Assembly (NCBI GenBank): GCA_030427585.1
Contig: JAUIBW010000020.1
Coordinates: forward strand, 23,839-87,838
DNA length: 64,000 nt
From: Bacteroidia bacterium
GTDB taxonomy: Bacteria; Bacteroidota; Bacteroidia; Flavobacteriales; Flavobacteriaceae
Direction: 5' to 3'
Under the pieces are notes generated by a model, which worked only from the letters and a program-made list of their open reading frames with translations, did not search any database and was not told the DNA's origin. Made by a program: the position numbers and the translations under genes. Positions 1 to 8,980 of the stretch are shown piece after piece. Each line of letters opens with the position of its first letter. The stretch's first letter is position 1.

Positions 1-378
1 ATAGCAAACGTAGTATTTAATGACTCCTCAAAATTACTTCAGTTAAATGCAATTGTTCACCCCGCTGTGGCAAATCATTTTGACTGTTGGAAACGTAAAC
101 AAAAAGGAAATTATGTAATAAAAGAAACGGCTATACTTTTTGAAAATGAAGGTCATAAACAATGTGATTATACGATTCTTGTGTCAGCACCTATAGAAAT
201 AAGAATTCAACGAGTCCTAAAAAGAGACAAAACTACCAGAGAAGATATCCTTTCTAGGATGAATAATCAGTGGGAAGATACTCGAAAAATTCCATTAGCC
301 GATTTTGTAATATATAATGAAAATATAAAAGATACTGAAAATCAGGTGTGTGTGATTCATGAGGCAATATCTTTATAA
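1..378 (+). CDS. coaE: Dephospho-CoA kinase, 3' part only
   Basis: The reading frame is open from the window edge and ends at 378, giving the last 125 residues of a CoaE-type kinase. CoaE phosphorylates dephospho-CoA, the last step of coenzyme A synthesis in the cytoplasm. The visible part carries the family's IVHP segment, followed by a stretch typical of its C-terminal half (LVSAPIEIRIQRVLKRD and a later SRMNNQW). The P-loop lies outside the window. The first in-frame ATG at 67 is internal and not the true start. Confidence 0.85.
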   Translation: MANVVFNDSSKLLQLNAIVHPAVANHFDCWKRKQKGNYVIKETAILFENEGHKQCDYTILVSAPIEIRIQRVLKRDKTTREDILSRMNNQWEDTRKIPLADFVIYNENIKDTENQVCVIHEAISL

Positions 379-462
379 AATGTTTGTAATCCGAATCTTT
401 CATTTTGTTAACATTTGGTTAAACCCTAAAGTAGCTAAATGTTAAAGTCTTACTTTTGAGTT

Positions 463-2028
463 ATGAATAAAAGGTTATTCGTGTTGCTGATAATCCTGAT
501 GAGTTTATCGTTAATTGGGATTATTTTTGTTCAGGGATATTGGATTAACAACACTGTAGAGAATAATGAAGAACAGTTTTCTTTTAATGCAAAACAAATA
601 CTTATATCTGTATCTAATAGAATTCAATACAGAGAGTTTGAAGAGATGTTTTTTCCATTACAAGAGATTCTGGATAGCATAGAAGAACCTGATGATAAAA
701 CTATACGTCAGCTTCTAAATATTAGTATTGATAATACGACAAAGTCGTTTACGCATACAGATGGTATTTTAGAAGAAGACTATAAGTTGTTTTCGTCTTT
801 TATAAATTTAAATATTGATACGGTTCGGTTAAAGAATATTCTAAACCGTAATGCCGATGCTGCTACACAAAATGATAAAAGTGATTTTGTAAAGCAAAAT
901 TCTAAATCCAAACTAGAGAGAATACGTGGATTGACAGATCTCCAGAGAATGGATTATGAAATAGTAATAGGAGAAATTGCCAGTTTTATACCAATACATA
1001 GAAGAGTTCAAAAAGGAGAAATAGATTACCTGTTAAGAAAAGAACTGGAAGAGAGAGATATAAAAGTAGACTTTGAATATGCTATTTATAGTAATGCATT
1101 AGCAACCAAAGTACGTTCTGATGATTTTAGTTTAGATTATCCAACAACATATGCGATACCACTTTTTGTAAATGATGAAGGCGTAAGTGAGTATCAGCTA
1201 TATGTAAATTTTACTGGAAAAAAACAATATGTACTTTCTTCTATCAAGGGAATGGCCATATTATCTATAATATTTACGTTAATTATTGTAGTTGCATATT
1301 CCAGTGCTTTATCACAATTGATGCAGCAACGACAGATATCGCAGATTAAAACAGATTTTATTAATAATATGACGCATGAGCTTAAGACTCCTATTGCTAC
1401 TATTAATTTAGCATTAGATGCTATAAAGAATCCAAAAATAGGAGAGGACCCTGAGAAAGTCCAGCGTTATATGAGTATGATACGTGAAGAGAATAAAAGA
1501 ATGCATGCCCAGGTAGAAAATGTGTTAAGGATATCTCAGTTAGAGAAAAATGAACTTAACATTAAAAAAGAAAGACAAGAGCTACATGATATTATTGAAG
1601 ATGCAATTACTCATGTGTCTCTACTTGTAGAAAATAGAGAAGGGTATGTGAAAATGCATTTAGGAGCACTTAAAACAACAGTATTAGCTAATGATAGTCA
1701 TCTAACTAATGTAATTGTGAATATTCTGGATAATGCAATAAAATATTCAGAAAATGAGCCTAAAATAGATGTGTATACAGAAAATGTAAAAAATAGTATT
1801 GTTCTTAAAGTTCGTGATCAAGGAATTGGAATGAGTAAAGTAGCACAGAAAAAGATTTTTGAAAAGTTCTTTAGAGAACATACTGGAGATCTTCATAATG
1901 TAAAAGGACACGGATTAGGACTAACATATGTGAAGAGAATTATAGATGATCATCATGGTCAGATATGGGTGGAGAGTGAAAGGGGAAAAGGCTCCACATT
2001 TATAATTAAATTACCGTTAATATCTTAA
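463..2028 (+). CDS. Sensor histidine kinase of a two-component system (RprX-like)
   Basis: A 521-residue inner-membrane sensor kinase. One membrane helix sits at about residues 5-25 and a second at about 262-285; the roughly 235 residues between them form a periplasmic sensor region with no domain I recognise. A HisKA domain follows, with phospho-accepting His305 in NNMTHELKTP, then a HATPase domain with N (NVIVNILDNAIKYS), G1 (DQGIGM) and G2 (GHGLGL) boxes. The next gene starts 3 bases after the stop and encodes an OmpR-type regulator, so the two form one operon. Length and architecture fit the RprX family common in Bacteroidota. The signal sensed cannot be read from the sequence. Confidence 0.9.
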   Translation: MNKRLFVLLIILMSLSLIGIIFVQGYWINNTVENNEEQFSFNAKQILISVSNRIQYREFEEMFFPLQEILDSIEEPDDKTIRQLLNISIDNTTKSFTHTDGILEEDYKLFSSFINLNIDTVRLKNILNRNADAATQNDKSDFVKQNSKSKLERIRGLTDLQRMDYEIVIGEIASFIPIHRRVQKGEIDYLLRKELEERDIKVDFEYAIYSNALATKVRSDDFSLDYPTTYAIPLFVNDEGVSEYQLYVNFTGKKQYVLSSIKGMAILSIIFTLIIVVAYSSALSQLMQQRQISQIKTDFINNMTHELKTPIATINLALDAIKNPKIGEDPEKVQRYMSMIREENKRMHAQVENVLRISQLEKNELNIKKERQELHDIIEDAITHVSLLVENREGYVKMHLGALKTTVLANDSHLTNVIVNILDNAIKYSENEPKIDVYTENVKNSIVLKVRDQGIGMSKVAQKKIFEKFFREHTGDLHNVKGHGLGLTYVKRIIDDHHGQIWVESERGKGSTFIIKLPLIS

Positions 2029-2031
2029 AAT

Positions 2032-2745
2032 ATGGAAACAGAAAACAAAAAGATTTTGCTTGTAGAAGATGATCCAAACTTTGGAACAGTATTAAAGGAT
2101 TATCTAGTAATGAACGATTATGATGTTGTGCATGCTAAAAATGGTATGGAAGGCTTCGAAAAATTCAAAAAGGATGATTATGATATGTGTATTCTTGATG
2201 TCATGATGCCTTATAAAGATGGATTTACATTAGCAAAGGAGATAAGAGAAAAAAATGAAGAAATACCAATCATCTTTTTAACTGCAAAAGCAATGAAAGA
2301 AGATGTGTTGAAAGGATACAAAGTAGGAGCAGATGATTACCTTAATAAACCTTTTGATAGCGAAGTGTTATTAATGAAAATACAAGCTATTATGCAGCGT
2401 AAAAGCACAGAGTCTGTTGCCGATAGTAAACAGTTCGAGTTTAACGTTGGAGGCTTTCATCTTAATTCGAAACTTCGTTTTTTAACGTTTAAAGAAGAAG
2501 ATCCTATTAAACTTTCTCCAAAAGAAAATGAATTACTTCGCTTACTAGCGTTACATCTTAATGATTTAATGCCTAGAGAATTAGCTTTAACAAAAATATG
2601 GAGAGATGATAATTATTTTACCTCTCGTAGTATGGATGTATATATAGCCAAACTTAGAAAATACTTAAAGAAAGACGAAAATGTCGAAATTCTTAATATT
2701 CACGGAGAAGGATTTAGACTAGTTGTAAGAAACGAAGAATCGTAG
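2032..2745 (+). CDS. OmpR/PhoB-family response regulator (RprY-like)
   Basis: A 237-residue regulator. The receiver domain (about 1-125) has the acidic pair D13/D14, phospho-acceptor D56 in CILDVMMPYKDG and the K of LNKPF. A winged-helix DNA-binding domain of Trans_reg_C type spans about 135-233 and ends in the usual IHGEGFRL. It is the cognate partner of the kinase 3 bases upstream. The operon ends at a strong hairpin at 2772-2805. Target genes are unknown. Confidence 0.92.
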   Translation: METENKKILLVEDDPNFGTVLKDYLVMNDYDVVHAKNGMEGFEKFKKDDYDMCILDVMMPYKDGFTLAKEIREKNEEIPIIFLTAKAMKEDVLKGYKVGADDYLNKPFDSEVLLMKIQAIMQRKSTESVADSKQFEFNVGGFHLNSKLRFLTFKEEDPIKLSPKENELLRLLALHLNDLMPRELALTKIWRDDNYFTSRSMDVYIAKLRKYLKKDENVEILNIHGEGFRLVVRNEES

Positions 2746-2771
2746 GAATAGTAACGGTAACTAACTTCTAA

Positions 2772-2805
2772 AAGTTCACTATGTGTAATGTATCATAGTG
2801 AGCTT
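2772..2805. terminator. Bidirectional intrinsic terminator
   Basis: A 12-bp stem (AAGTTCACTATG / CATAGTGAGCTT, one G-T pair) with a 10-base loop is followed on the plus strand by a T run to 2811. It lies between the convergent response regulator and miaA. The miaA stop codon (2793-2795) falls inside the hairpin. Confidence 0.8.
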
Positions 2806-3698
2806 TTTTTTATGTGCGTTATAATAGATTCAATATTTTCTTTGTAGTCATACCAATTAATTTCTAAATCTTTTTTAAACCAGGTAAGTTGTCTTTTGGC
2901 AAAACGTCTGGTATTTTTTTTGATTTCAGAAAGAGCAAAATCCAAACCCCATTCTTCATCCAGATATTTAAATATTTCTTTATATCCAACAGTATTTAAT
3001 GCATTTAATGATTTATACGGATAAAGGCTTTTTACTTCATCTAGTAAACCCATTTCAACCATTAGTTCTACACGTTGGTTTATTCTGTCATAAATAGTTT
3101 GTCTTTCTGCAGTAATTCCAATTTTAATTGTATTAAAAGGTCGTTTCTTTCGTGGTTTAGTAAGAAACGATGAATAAGGTTCTCTGCTACCAATACATAC
3201 TTCTAGAGCTCTCATAACTCTATGCGTATTGTTTAGATCTACCTTCTCATAATACAATGGATCCAAAACTTTTAGTTGTTGCTGCAAATTTTCGATTCCT
3301 TTGTTGTTATATTCTTTTTGAAGTTCTTGTCTAATCTTTATATCTATTACAGGAAAAAGATCCAATCCTTTGGTTACTGCATCGATATAAAGCCCAGAGC
3401 CTCCAATAAGAATAGCATAATCATTATCTTTGAATAATTCACTAAGTTTATCTAAAGCATCTTTTTCAAAATCACCTACGCTATATTCATTTTTGATACT
3501 TATGTGTTGAATAAAATGATGTTTAGCTTGTTTTAATTCATCAAGAGAAGGAGCTGCAGTACCAATACTCATTTCTTTATAAAACTGCCTGCTATCTGCA
3601 GAGATAATTTCACAATTAAAATGTCTTGCAAGCGCAATACTTAAACTGGTTTTACCTATAGCTGTCGGGCCAACAACTACAATTAGATTTTTATTCAT
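2793..3698 (-). CDS. miaA: tRNA dimethylallyltransferase
   Basis: MiaA transfers a dimethylallyl group to A37 of tRNAs that read codons starting with U. The N-terminal P-loop GPTAIGKTS, the following DSRQFYKEMSIGTA motif and the RNA-binding region (TVGYKEIFKYL, later TRRFAKRQLTWF) are all clear. The open frame extends upstream to 3764, but homologues begin just before the P-loop, so I start at the ATG at 3698, giving 301 residues; an ATG at 3704 is equally possible. The start overlaps the stop of the upstream K+ channel gene by 8 bases, suggesting translational coupling. Confidence 0.92.
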   Translation of the reverse strand: MNKNLIVVVGPTAIGKTSLSIALARHFNCEIISADSRQFYKEMSIGTAAPSLDELKQAKHHFIQHISIKNEYSVGDFEKDALDKLSELFKDNDYAILIGGSGLYIDAVTKGLDLFPVIDIKIRQELQKEYNNKGIENLQQQLKVLDPLYYEKVDLNNTHRVMRALEVCIGSREPYSSFLTKPRKKRPFNTIKIGITAERQTIYDRINQRVELMVEMGLLDEVKSLYPYKSLNALNTVGYKEIFKYLDEEWGLDFALSEIKKNTRRFAKRQLTWFKKDLEINWYDYKENIESIITHIKKSSL

Positions 3699-4530
3699 GG
3701 TCATGGTGTAAGTCTTCTCCGCATTTATGGCAGAATTTAGCATTATCGCGATGCTCATTCTCACTACAGTGACTGCAGGATTGGGTGTTTAGATGTACTT
3801 TACTAGCTTGATGATGTGTGTATTCGGCACTTACAATACCTGTAGGAACAGCAATAATACCATAACCCATAATCATAATAATGGCTGCAAGAAATTGCCC
3901 TAGCGGAGTAACAGGAGCAATATCACCATAACCAACAGTTGTTAGTGTAACAATACACCAATATACACTTATGGGGATACTTTTAAAACCACTTTCTTCT
4001 CCTTCTATAATATACATTACCGTACCCATAATTATACATAATACTAATACAGCAAATAGAAATACCAGTATTTTGGCTCTACTATCTTTTATGGCTTTTG
4101 CTAATCTGTTAGATTCACCAATATACCTCGAGATTTTTAAAATTCTAAAAACCCGAAGTAACCTTAATGCCCTAACCGCTAATAACGCACTAGTCCCTGT
4201 TATAAAAAATGATAGGTATAGTGGTAAAGTAGATAAAAGGTCTATAATCCCATAAAAACTAAAAATATAGGAGACTGGTTTTTTTATAGAAATAATACGG
4301 GCAATATATTCAAAAGTAAAGAATATAGTGATGATCCATTCCGCATAATACAAAAACGTATAGGTTTCATCAGAAAGTCCTTTTACACTTTCGAGCATTA
4401 CAAATATGATGCTCAATACTATTAAGATAAGTAGAGTTACATCAAATATTTTTCCTATAGGAGTATCGGCTTCATAAATGATGTCGTGCAGTTGATTTTT
4501 CCAGTTCTTATGAGATGAATTATTGTCCAA
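3691..4530 (-). CDS. Voltage-gated-type potassium channel with C-terminal zinc-ribbon tail
   Basis: A 279-residue six-helix cation channel. An S4-like helix rich in Arg (RALRLLRVFRILKISRY) precedes the pore, whose selectivity filter TTVGYGD is at 197-203, the signature of K+ selectivity. After the last helix comes a cytoplasmic tail with C252-x2-C255 and C267-x2-C270, spaced like a small zinc ribbon and followed by a His-rich end. The tail could bind metal or act in assembly; that is inference. The gene is upstream of miaA and overlaps it by 8 bases, a pairing with no obvious functional link. Confidence 0.88.
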   Translation of the reverse strand: MDNNSSHKNWKNQLHDIIYEADTPIGKIFDVTLLILIVLSIIFVMLESVKGLSDETYTFLYYAEWIITIFFTFEYIARIISIKKPVSYIFSFYGIIDLLSTLPLYLSFFITGTSALLAVRALRLLRVFRILKISRYIGESNRLAKAIKDSRAKILVFLFAVLVLCIIMGTVMYIIEGEESGFKSIPISVYWCIVTLTTVGYGDIAPVTPLGQFLAAIIMIMGYGIIAVPTGIVSAEYTHHQASKVHLNTQSCSHCSENEHRDNAKFCHKCGEDLHHDHE

Positions 4531-4563
4531 ATTTCTTGATTTTGAATAAAAGTACTAAAAAAA

Positions 4564-6534
4564 CTAATGCACCCTTCTAACGGCTATAAGAGTATCATTT
4601 TCTATTTCGATAATAAGATTAAAAAAATCTTTAAGCGTTTTATAATATTCTACAGGGTAATATGAAGAATTAAATGTTATTCTATGAGTAATAATTAATT
4701 GTTTTTCATTTTTCTGAAAATTGACACCTACCTGACCTAGATGATTAGGAATGGTATACAAAGAGTTTTTGGGGATATCAACAAATTCGTAATCCTTGGG
4801 TAACTCGATAGAAACTAGGTATGTATACGAATCTGGATAGCCAAAATCAACAGGATATGTTCTTTGATTAAGTTTGAAAGGAGTATCTTTAAAAAAAGGT
4901 AGGGTAAATGGTTTTATGTAAATCGTGTTGTCTATTGTTTCAGTATTTCTTGTAAATTGAAACTCTTCTTCAAATGGTTTTTCGTAATTCTTCTCATCTT
5001 TAATACTAATGTTGGTTATTTTTACTTCTGGATTTTTCTTTTTCCTTACGTCTAAATAACTTTGTTTGTTTACCTGATCCAGTTCTTTTCTCTTGTAGTA
5101 TCCATGGTAACCAGCGAAAACGTGTTTTGCTTTACCGTCTAATTCTAGTTCTTCGTTTAGTTGCAGTTCTTCTTTATAAAAAATTAAAGAACGTTGTATA
5201 GGCTTTATATCTATCCATGAACTACCATTTTTAAAATCTAATAATCTGCCGTGTAGGTTTAAGCATCTAAAAGGTACTTCTCCGAATGCTAAATTATTTT
5301 CTGTAGCATCTAGAAGGAATGTTTCATCTTCGATGGTTAATTGTGTAATTAAGTAATTAAAATCAGAGATTACAGGATGTATGGTTGTAGCGTAGCCATT
5401 ATTCCTTGTGGATAGTAATACAGGGTAAACTTCAAATTGTTGTTGTTTTAGGGTGTTATGTAATAAGATATTTATACCAGAAACATTACCCGATTTAGAG
5501 TTAATTACTTCAGAAATAGAAGTACCTTTAAAAATGTCGTTCTTTTTGTTCCATTTATAATGATCAGCAATATAACGATATATTGCTTTTGCCTTGATCA
5601 CGTCATTTGGCATTGATTGTATAGTATTGGGAAGAATGTTTTTGGTGATTCCTGTTTTTTTGAGTTGCACCCCAATGGCTATTTCTTTTTTTAATTTAAG
5701 ATCAACATTTTTCCAGGTTTCGGTATATTTGGTATTAACTCCATCAAATCCTTTAAATTCCTTTAATTCATACTCAATACGAGAGAAATAATTACTCTTT
5801 GCCGTCATGTATTTTTCTTCTTTGAAAGCAGGGATATCTTTCATGATGTATGTGTTATGAGAACAATCGGCAGATCCTAAACCTGATGCTTGAAGACAAT
5901 TTTTTTTAATAGTAGATTCACTAGTATTTAGCTTTAGGGTCCCTATGAGTTTTATGTTGTAAACATAATTTCCAGGTAGATCAGCTATAAACTCACTATG
6001 CATTTTTGGTATGTCATCCTGAAAGTCCCATCCATTAAAATTATACATAAAGGGGGATTCTACCTGGTATTTATAAGTAAGTACAGATCCTGGCTTCACA
6101 TTAGAGAATGTAAATTTTACAGAAGTGAAGTTTTGATCATGTTTTTCATAATAAATTTGGTCTTTTTCTACTTTGGTCTTAATAACTTTACCTTGTTCGA
6201 GATTATAAGTATATGCTACCAGGTTATTGAAAGATTCTTTATTCCTTTTATTTCTGTATAAAAGAACTTTTACCGTGGCATAATCAAACCCTTGCTCGTT
6301 TAATATTTTGACTTTTGCTTCATAATCTGTTAACAAATTATAACCACCACCATTTTCAACTCTACTAAAGCCTTTTTCATAGATAAAAAAAGCATTAGCA
6401 GTACTGTCGTTTTTATATATTGTACTTTGTAAATCAATTATGCTTACAACCATATTTTTATCATTGTAAGCTTCTTGAGCACTTATTAGAAAAGAGAAGG
6501 TGGTTAGGAATATAAGGAATAGAGTTCTATACAT
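4564..6534 (-). CDS. Secreted DUF3857/transglutaminase-like protein
   Basis: A 656-residue protein with a signal peptide (about 1-19, ending before QEAYND), so probably periplasmic or outer-membrane associated. The N-terminal half matches DUF3857 and the middle a transglutaminase-like fold (AKAIYRYIADHYKW, then YPVLLSTRNNGY). The position where active transglutaminases have their catalytic Cys reads SGNVSGIN here, so the enzyme core is probably inactive, as in many Bacteroidota members. The start codon overlaps the stop of the upstream nuclease gene by 8 bases. Function is unknown. Confidence 0.8.
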   Translation of the reverse strand: MYRTLFLIFLTTFSFLISAQEAYNDKNMVVSIIDLQSTIYKNDSTANAFFIYEKGFSRVENGGGYNLLTDYEAKVKILNEQGFDYATVKVLLYRNKRNKESFNNLVAYTYNLEQGKVIKTKVEKDQIYYEKHDQNFTSVKFTFSNVKPGSVLTYKYQVESPFMYNFNGWDFQDDIPKMHSEFIADLPGNYVYNIKLIGTLKLNTSESTIKKNCLQASGLGSADCSHNTYIMKDIPAFKEEKYMTAKSNYFSRIEYELKEFKGFDGVNTKYTETWKNVDLKLKKEIAIGVQLKKTGITKNILPNTIQSMPNDVIKAKAIYRYIADHYKWNKKNDIFKGTSISEVINSKSGNVSGINILLHNTLKQQQFEVYPVLLSTRNNGYATTIHPVISDFNYLITQLTIEDETFLLDATENNLAFGEVPFRCLNLHGRLLDFKNGSSWIDIKPIQRSLIFYKEELQLNEELELDGKAKHVFAGYHGYYKRKELDQVNKQSYLDVRKKKNPEVKITNISIKDEKNYEKPFEEEFQFTRNTETIDNTIYIKPFTLPFFKDTPFKLNQRTYPVDFGYPDSYTYLVSIELPKDYEFVDIPKNSLYTIPNHLGQVGVNFQKNEKQLIITHRITFNSSYYPVEYYKTLKDFFNLIIEIENDTLIAVRRVH

Positions 6535-7900
6535 TTTTTTGTAGTTTGATAATCTTTAATCTTTTATGTGTGCGCACATAGCTTTGAATAATGTGTTGAG
6601 CATCTCTATTGTGGGTCATTGGGGTAATAATAGAGCGTAAAATCTCTATGTTATTGATCTGATGATTGAGGTTGAAGTACCCTATACCTTTAAATTTTCC
6701 TTCTTCAACCAATATTACACTTTGTTCATCAATATCTCTTCCTCGATCCACAATAATCATATCCTGACTTTGAAACGAAGTATTGAAAATAAGTTTTTGT
6801 GCCCGAATATTATATTCTTCTGCGGGCTCATTATAAATACAAGCACCATTACACTGTTTTATAGTGTAGTTAAAGCAATTACTTTCTCCATTATCCAGCC
6901 CCATCAATTTTTGACATAAATTATATTCTTCTGTCCATCGATGCATATACGTCTTAGCTTGTTGTTTATTAGAAAAAGTAGTGATGCTTATTTTACGATG
7001 ATCTGCTTTTTGAACTTTGAAATTTATATATCCATTATCATCTTTAAATTGGTATAGAGCCTGATCAAATTTTGTTTTACGCAGGGCTCTATTATATTTT
7101 GGTTTGTTGCGCTTTATCTCTTCGCTTTCTTTTAGCAAAGCTAAAAGTTCACTCCCTGTATTCTCATACGAAACACTAACCACCTCTTCCTGTATTCTTT
7201 TAGATTTTCTATTGTCGTTTGTGAAATGTTGATTGAGGCGTTTTTTTATGTTTTTACTTTTACCAATATATATGATAGTCCCATCTTCGCGATGCATATA
7301 ATATACTCCTGTGGCTGTAGGAGCATCTTCAATTAATCTAAGAAGCTTATCATCGACCTGTCGCTTAGTCTCTGTTCTAACGGTTTCTGTAATTATTTTT
7401 TTCTCTATGTCTTTTGTGAGCAAGAGTTTAAATAACTTTACTGTAGCCAGGGCATCACCATTGGCTCGATGCCTGTCTGAAAGAGGGATACCAAGCCCGC
7501 GAACAAGTTTACCTAAGCTATAAGATTGTTGATCTGGGATTAATTTTTTAGAAAGCTCTACAGTACATAAAGATTGTCGTTCGAATTCGAATCCTAATCT
7601 CGAGAATTCGGTTCTTAAAATTCTATAGTCAAAACTAGCGTTATGTGCAACGATAATACAGTTGGTAGTAATTTCAACAATTCTTTTGGCTATTTCATAA
7701 AACTTGGGTGCATTGCGAAGCATTTGATTATTTATCCCGGTAAGATTAGCTACAAATGGTTGTATAGGGCGTTCGGGATTAACCAGGCTTATAAACTGAT
7801 CTACTACAGTATGTCCGTCAAATTTATAAATAGCAATTTCAGTAATTCCTTCTTCATTATATTTTCCTCCGGTTGTTTCAATATCTAAAATTGCATACAT
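6527..7900 (-). CDS. DEDDh exonuclease fused to a GIY-YIG (UvrC/Cho-like) nuclease
   Basis: A 457-residue cytoplasmic protein with two nuclease domains. Residues 1-165 are a DnaQ-type 3'-5' exonuclease with D6 and E8 (ExoI), D91 (ExoII) and H144/D149 (ExoIII of DEDDh type). Residues about 190-275 are a GIY-YIG domain (GVY at 198, YIGKSKNIKKRLNQHF at 211-226, then the Glu-containing segment ESEEIKRNKPKYN) like the N-terminus of UvrC and Cho. A Cys-containing segment (NCFNYTIKQCNGACIYN) follows, as in UvrC. Such fusions are known in several phyla and are presumed to act in DNA repair. It is not the replicative proofreading subunit. Confidence 0.88.
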   Translation of the reverse strand: MYAILDIETTGGKYNEEGITEIAIYKFDGHTVVDQFISLVNPERPIQPFVANLTGINNQMLRNAPKFYEIAKRIVEITTNCIIVAHNASFDYRILRTEFSRLGFEFERQSLCTVELSKKLIPDQQSYSLGKLVRGLGIPLSDRHRANGDALATVKLFKLLLTKDIEKKIITETVRTETKRQVDDKLLRLIEDAPTATGVYYMHREDGTIIYIGKSKNIKKRLNQHFTNDNRKSKRIQEEVVSVSYENTGSELLALLKESEEIKRNKPKYNRALRKTKFDQALYQFKDDNGYINFKVQKADHRKISITTFSNKQQAKTYMHRWTEEYNLCQKLMGLDNGESNCFNYTIKQCNGACIYNEPAEEYNIRAQKLIFNTSFQSQDMIIVDRGRDIDEQSVILVEEGKFKGIGYFNLNHQINNIEILRSIITPMTHNRDAQHIIQSYVRTHKRLKIIKLQKNV

Positions 7901-8000
7901 ATAATTTGGTAATCTTTATTTTTTCAGGCTTAGTTTAATAAAGGACATTATTTTATTTATCAATTTAGTAAATCAAGTACTAATGATCAAAAAATATACA

Positions 8001-8672
8001 TTATAGGTAATTTCTTGCTCCAAAAATAGAACTTCCTATTCTAACCATAGTGCTTCCGCAGCCAATAGCTATTTTGTAATCTCCACTCATACCTATCGAT
8101 AAGATTTTTAGTTGAGGATATTTTGTTTTTATATTTTCAAAAAAAGATGCAATTGTTTTAAATTCATCTTGTATTTGCTGTTCATCATTTGTAAAGGTTG
8201 CCATGCCCATAAGCCCTTGAATCTTAATATTGGTTAAGTTCTTAACTTCTTCATTATCTAGTAAGGCGATGGCATCCAGTTCTGATAAACCAAATTTACT
8301 TTCTTCTTTAGCAATTTTGATTTGCAGTAAACAGTTAATAGTTCTATTGTATTTTTTTGCTTGTTTATTGATCTCTTTAAGTAATTTGTAGCTATCTACA
8401 GCATGAATAAGGTCTACAAAGGGGGCCATGTACTTAACCTTGTTAGTTTGTACATGCCCGATCATATGCCAGCTAATATCCTTTGGCATGATTTCCCACT
8501 TTTCGGTCATTTCCTGAATCTTATTTTCACCAAAAATTCTTTGACCAGCATCATAGGCGTTCATTAGATCAGAAACAGGTTTGGTTTTGGATACAGCTAC
8601 AAGGGTAACTCCTTCAGGAATTGATGTTTTTATTTCAAGAAGTTTTTTTTTGATATCATTCATAGTTAGCAA
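8001..8672 (-). CDS. YggS/PROSC-family pyridoxal-phosphate homeostasis protein
   Basis: A 223-residue single-domain fold-type III PLP protein. The PLP lysine is K29 in VAVSKTKP; ENKIQEM, HMIGHVQTNK and the C-terminal LSIGMSGDYKIAI and VRIGSSIFG motifs match the YggS family. These proteins bind PLP and affect B6 and amino-acid homeostasis without a known catalytic turnover. Translation could start at M1 or M4 (MNDIKKK). It is transcribed alone, away from the lectin gene at 8981. Confidence 0.9.
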   Translation of the reverse strand: MLTMNDIKKKLLEIKTSIPEGVTLVAVSKTKPVSDLMNAYDAGQRIFGENKIQEMTEKWEIMPKDISWHMIGHVQTNKVKYMAPFVDLIHAVDSYKLLKEINKQAKKYNRTINCLLQIKIAKEESKFGLSELDAIALLDNEEVKNLTNIKIQGLMGMATFTNDEQQIQDEFKTIASFFENIKTKYPQLKILSIGMSGDYKIAIGCGSTMVRIGSSIFGARNYL

Positions 8673-8980
8673 AGATATCTAAAATCATTTTTTTATCGAT
8701 ATTGATTATTCGTTATTTATTTATAAATCAAAGGCTAATTTTGATCTTTTTTACACGAAATAATTAACCTCTTTTTTCTTGGATAAAAGGTAAGTATTTA
8801 GGTCATATTTCTAATTTCTACAGATGTCAAAAGTATTCGTGGTCTAAATCGTACAACTCTCATTTATATGTTAATTAATATTAAGAATTTTAGTGATGGT
8901 TGTATCTTAATGTGCTTTTAATAAGGAAGTTAAAAGTGGTATTTGACAATTTTATTTTAACCAATTTAAATTAAGTTTTT
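8673..8980. other. Intergenic region between yggS-like and lectin genes
   Basis: 308 bases of very AT-rich DNA between divergent genes. It must carry both promoters. I could not assign a TTTG/TAnnTTTG pair with confidence and saw no open frame, strong hairpin or repeat. Confidence 0.5.
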
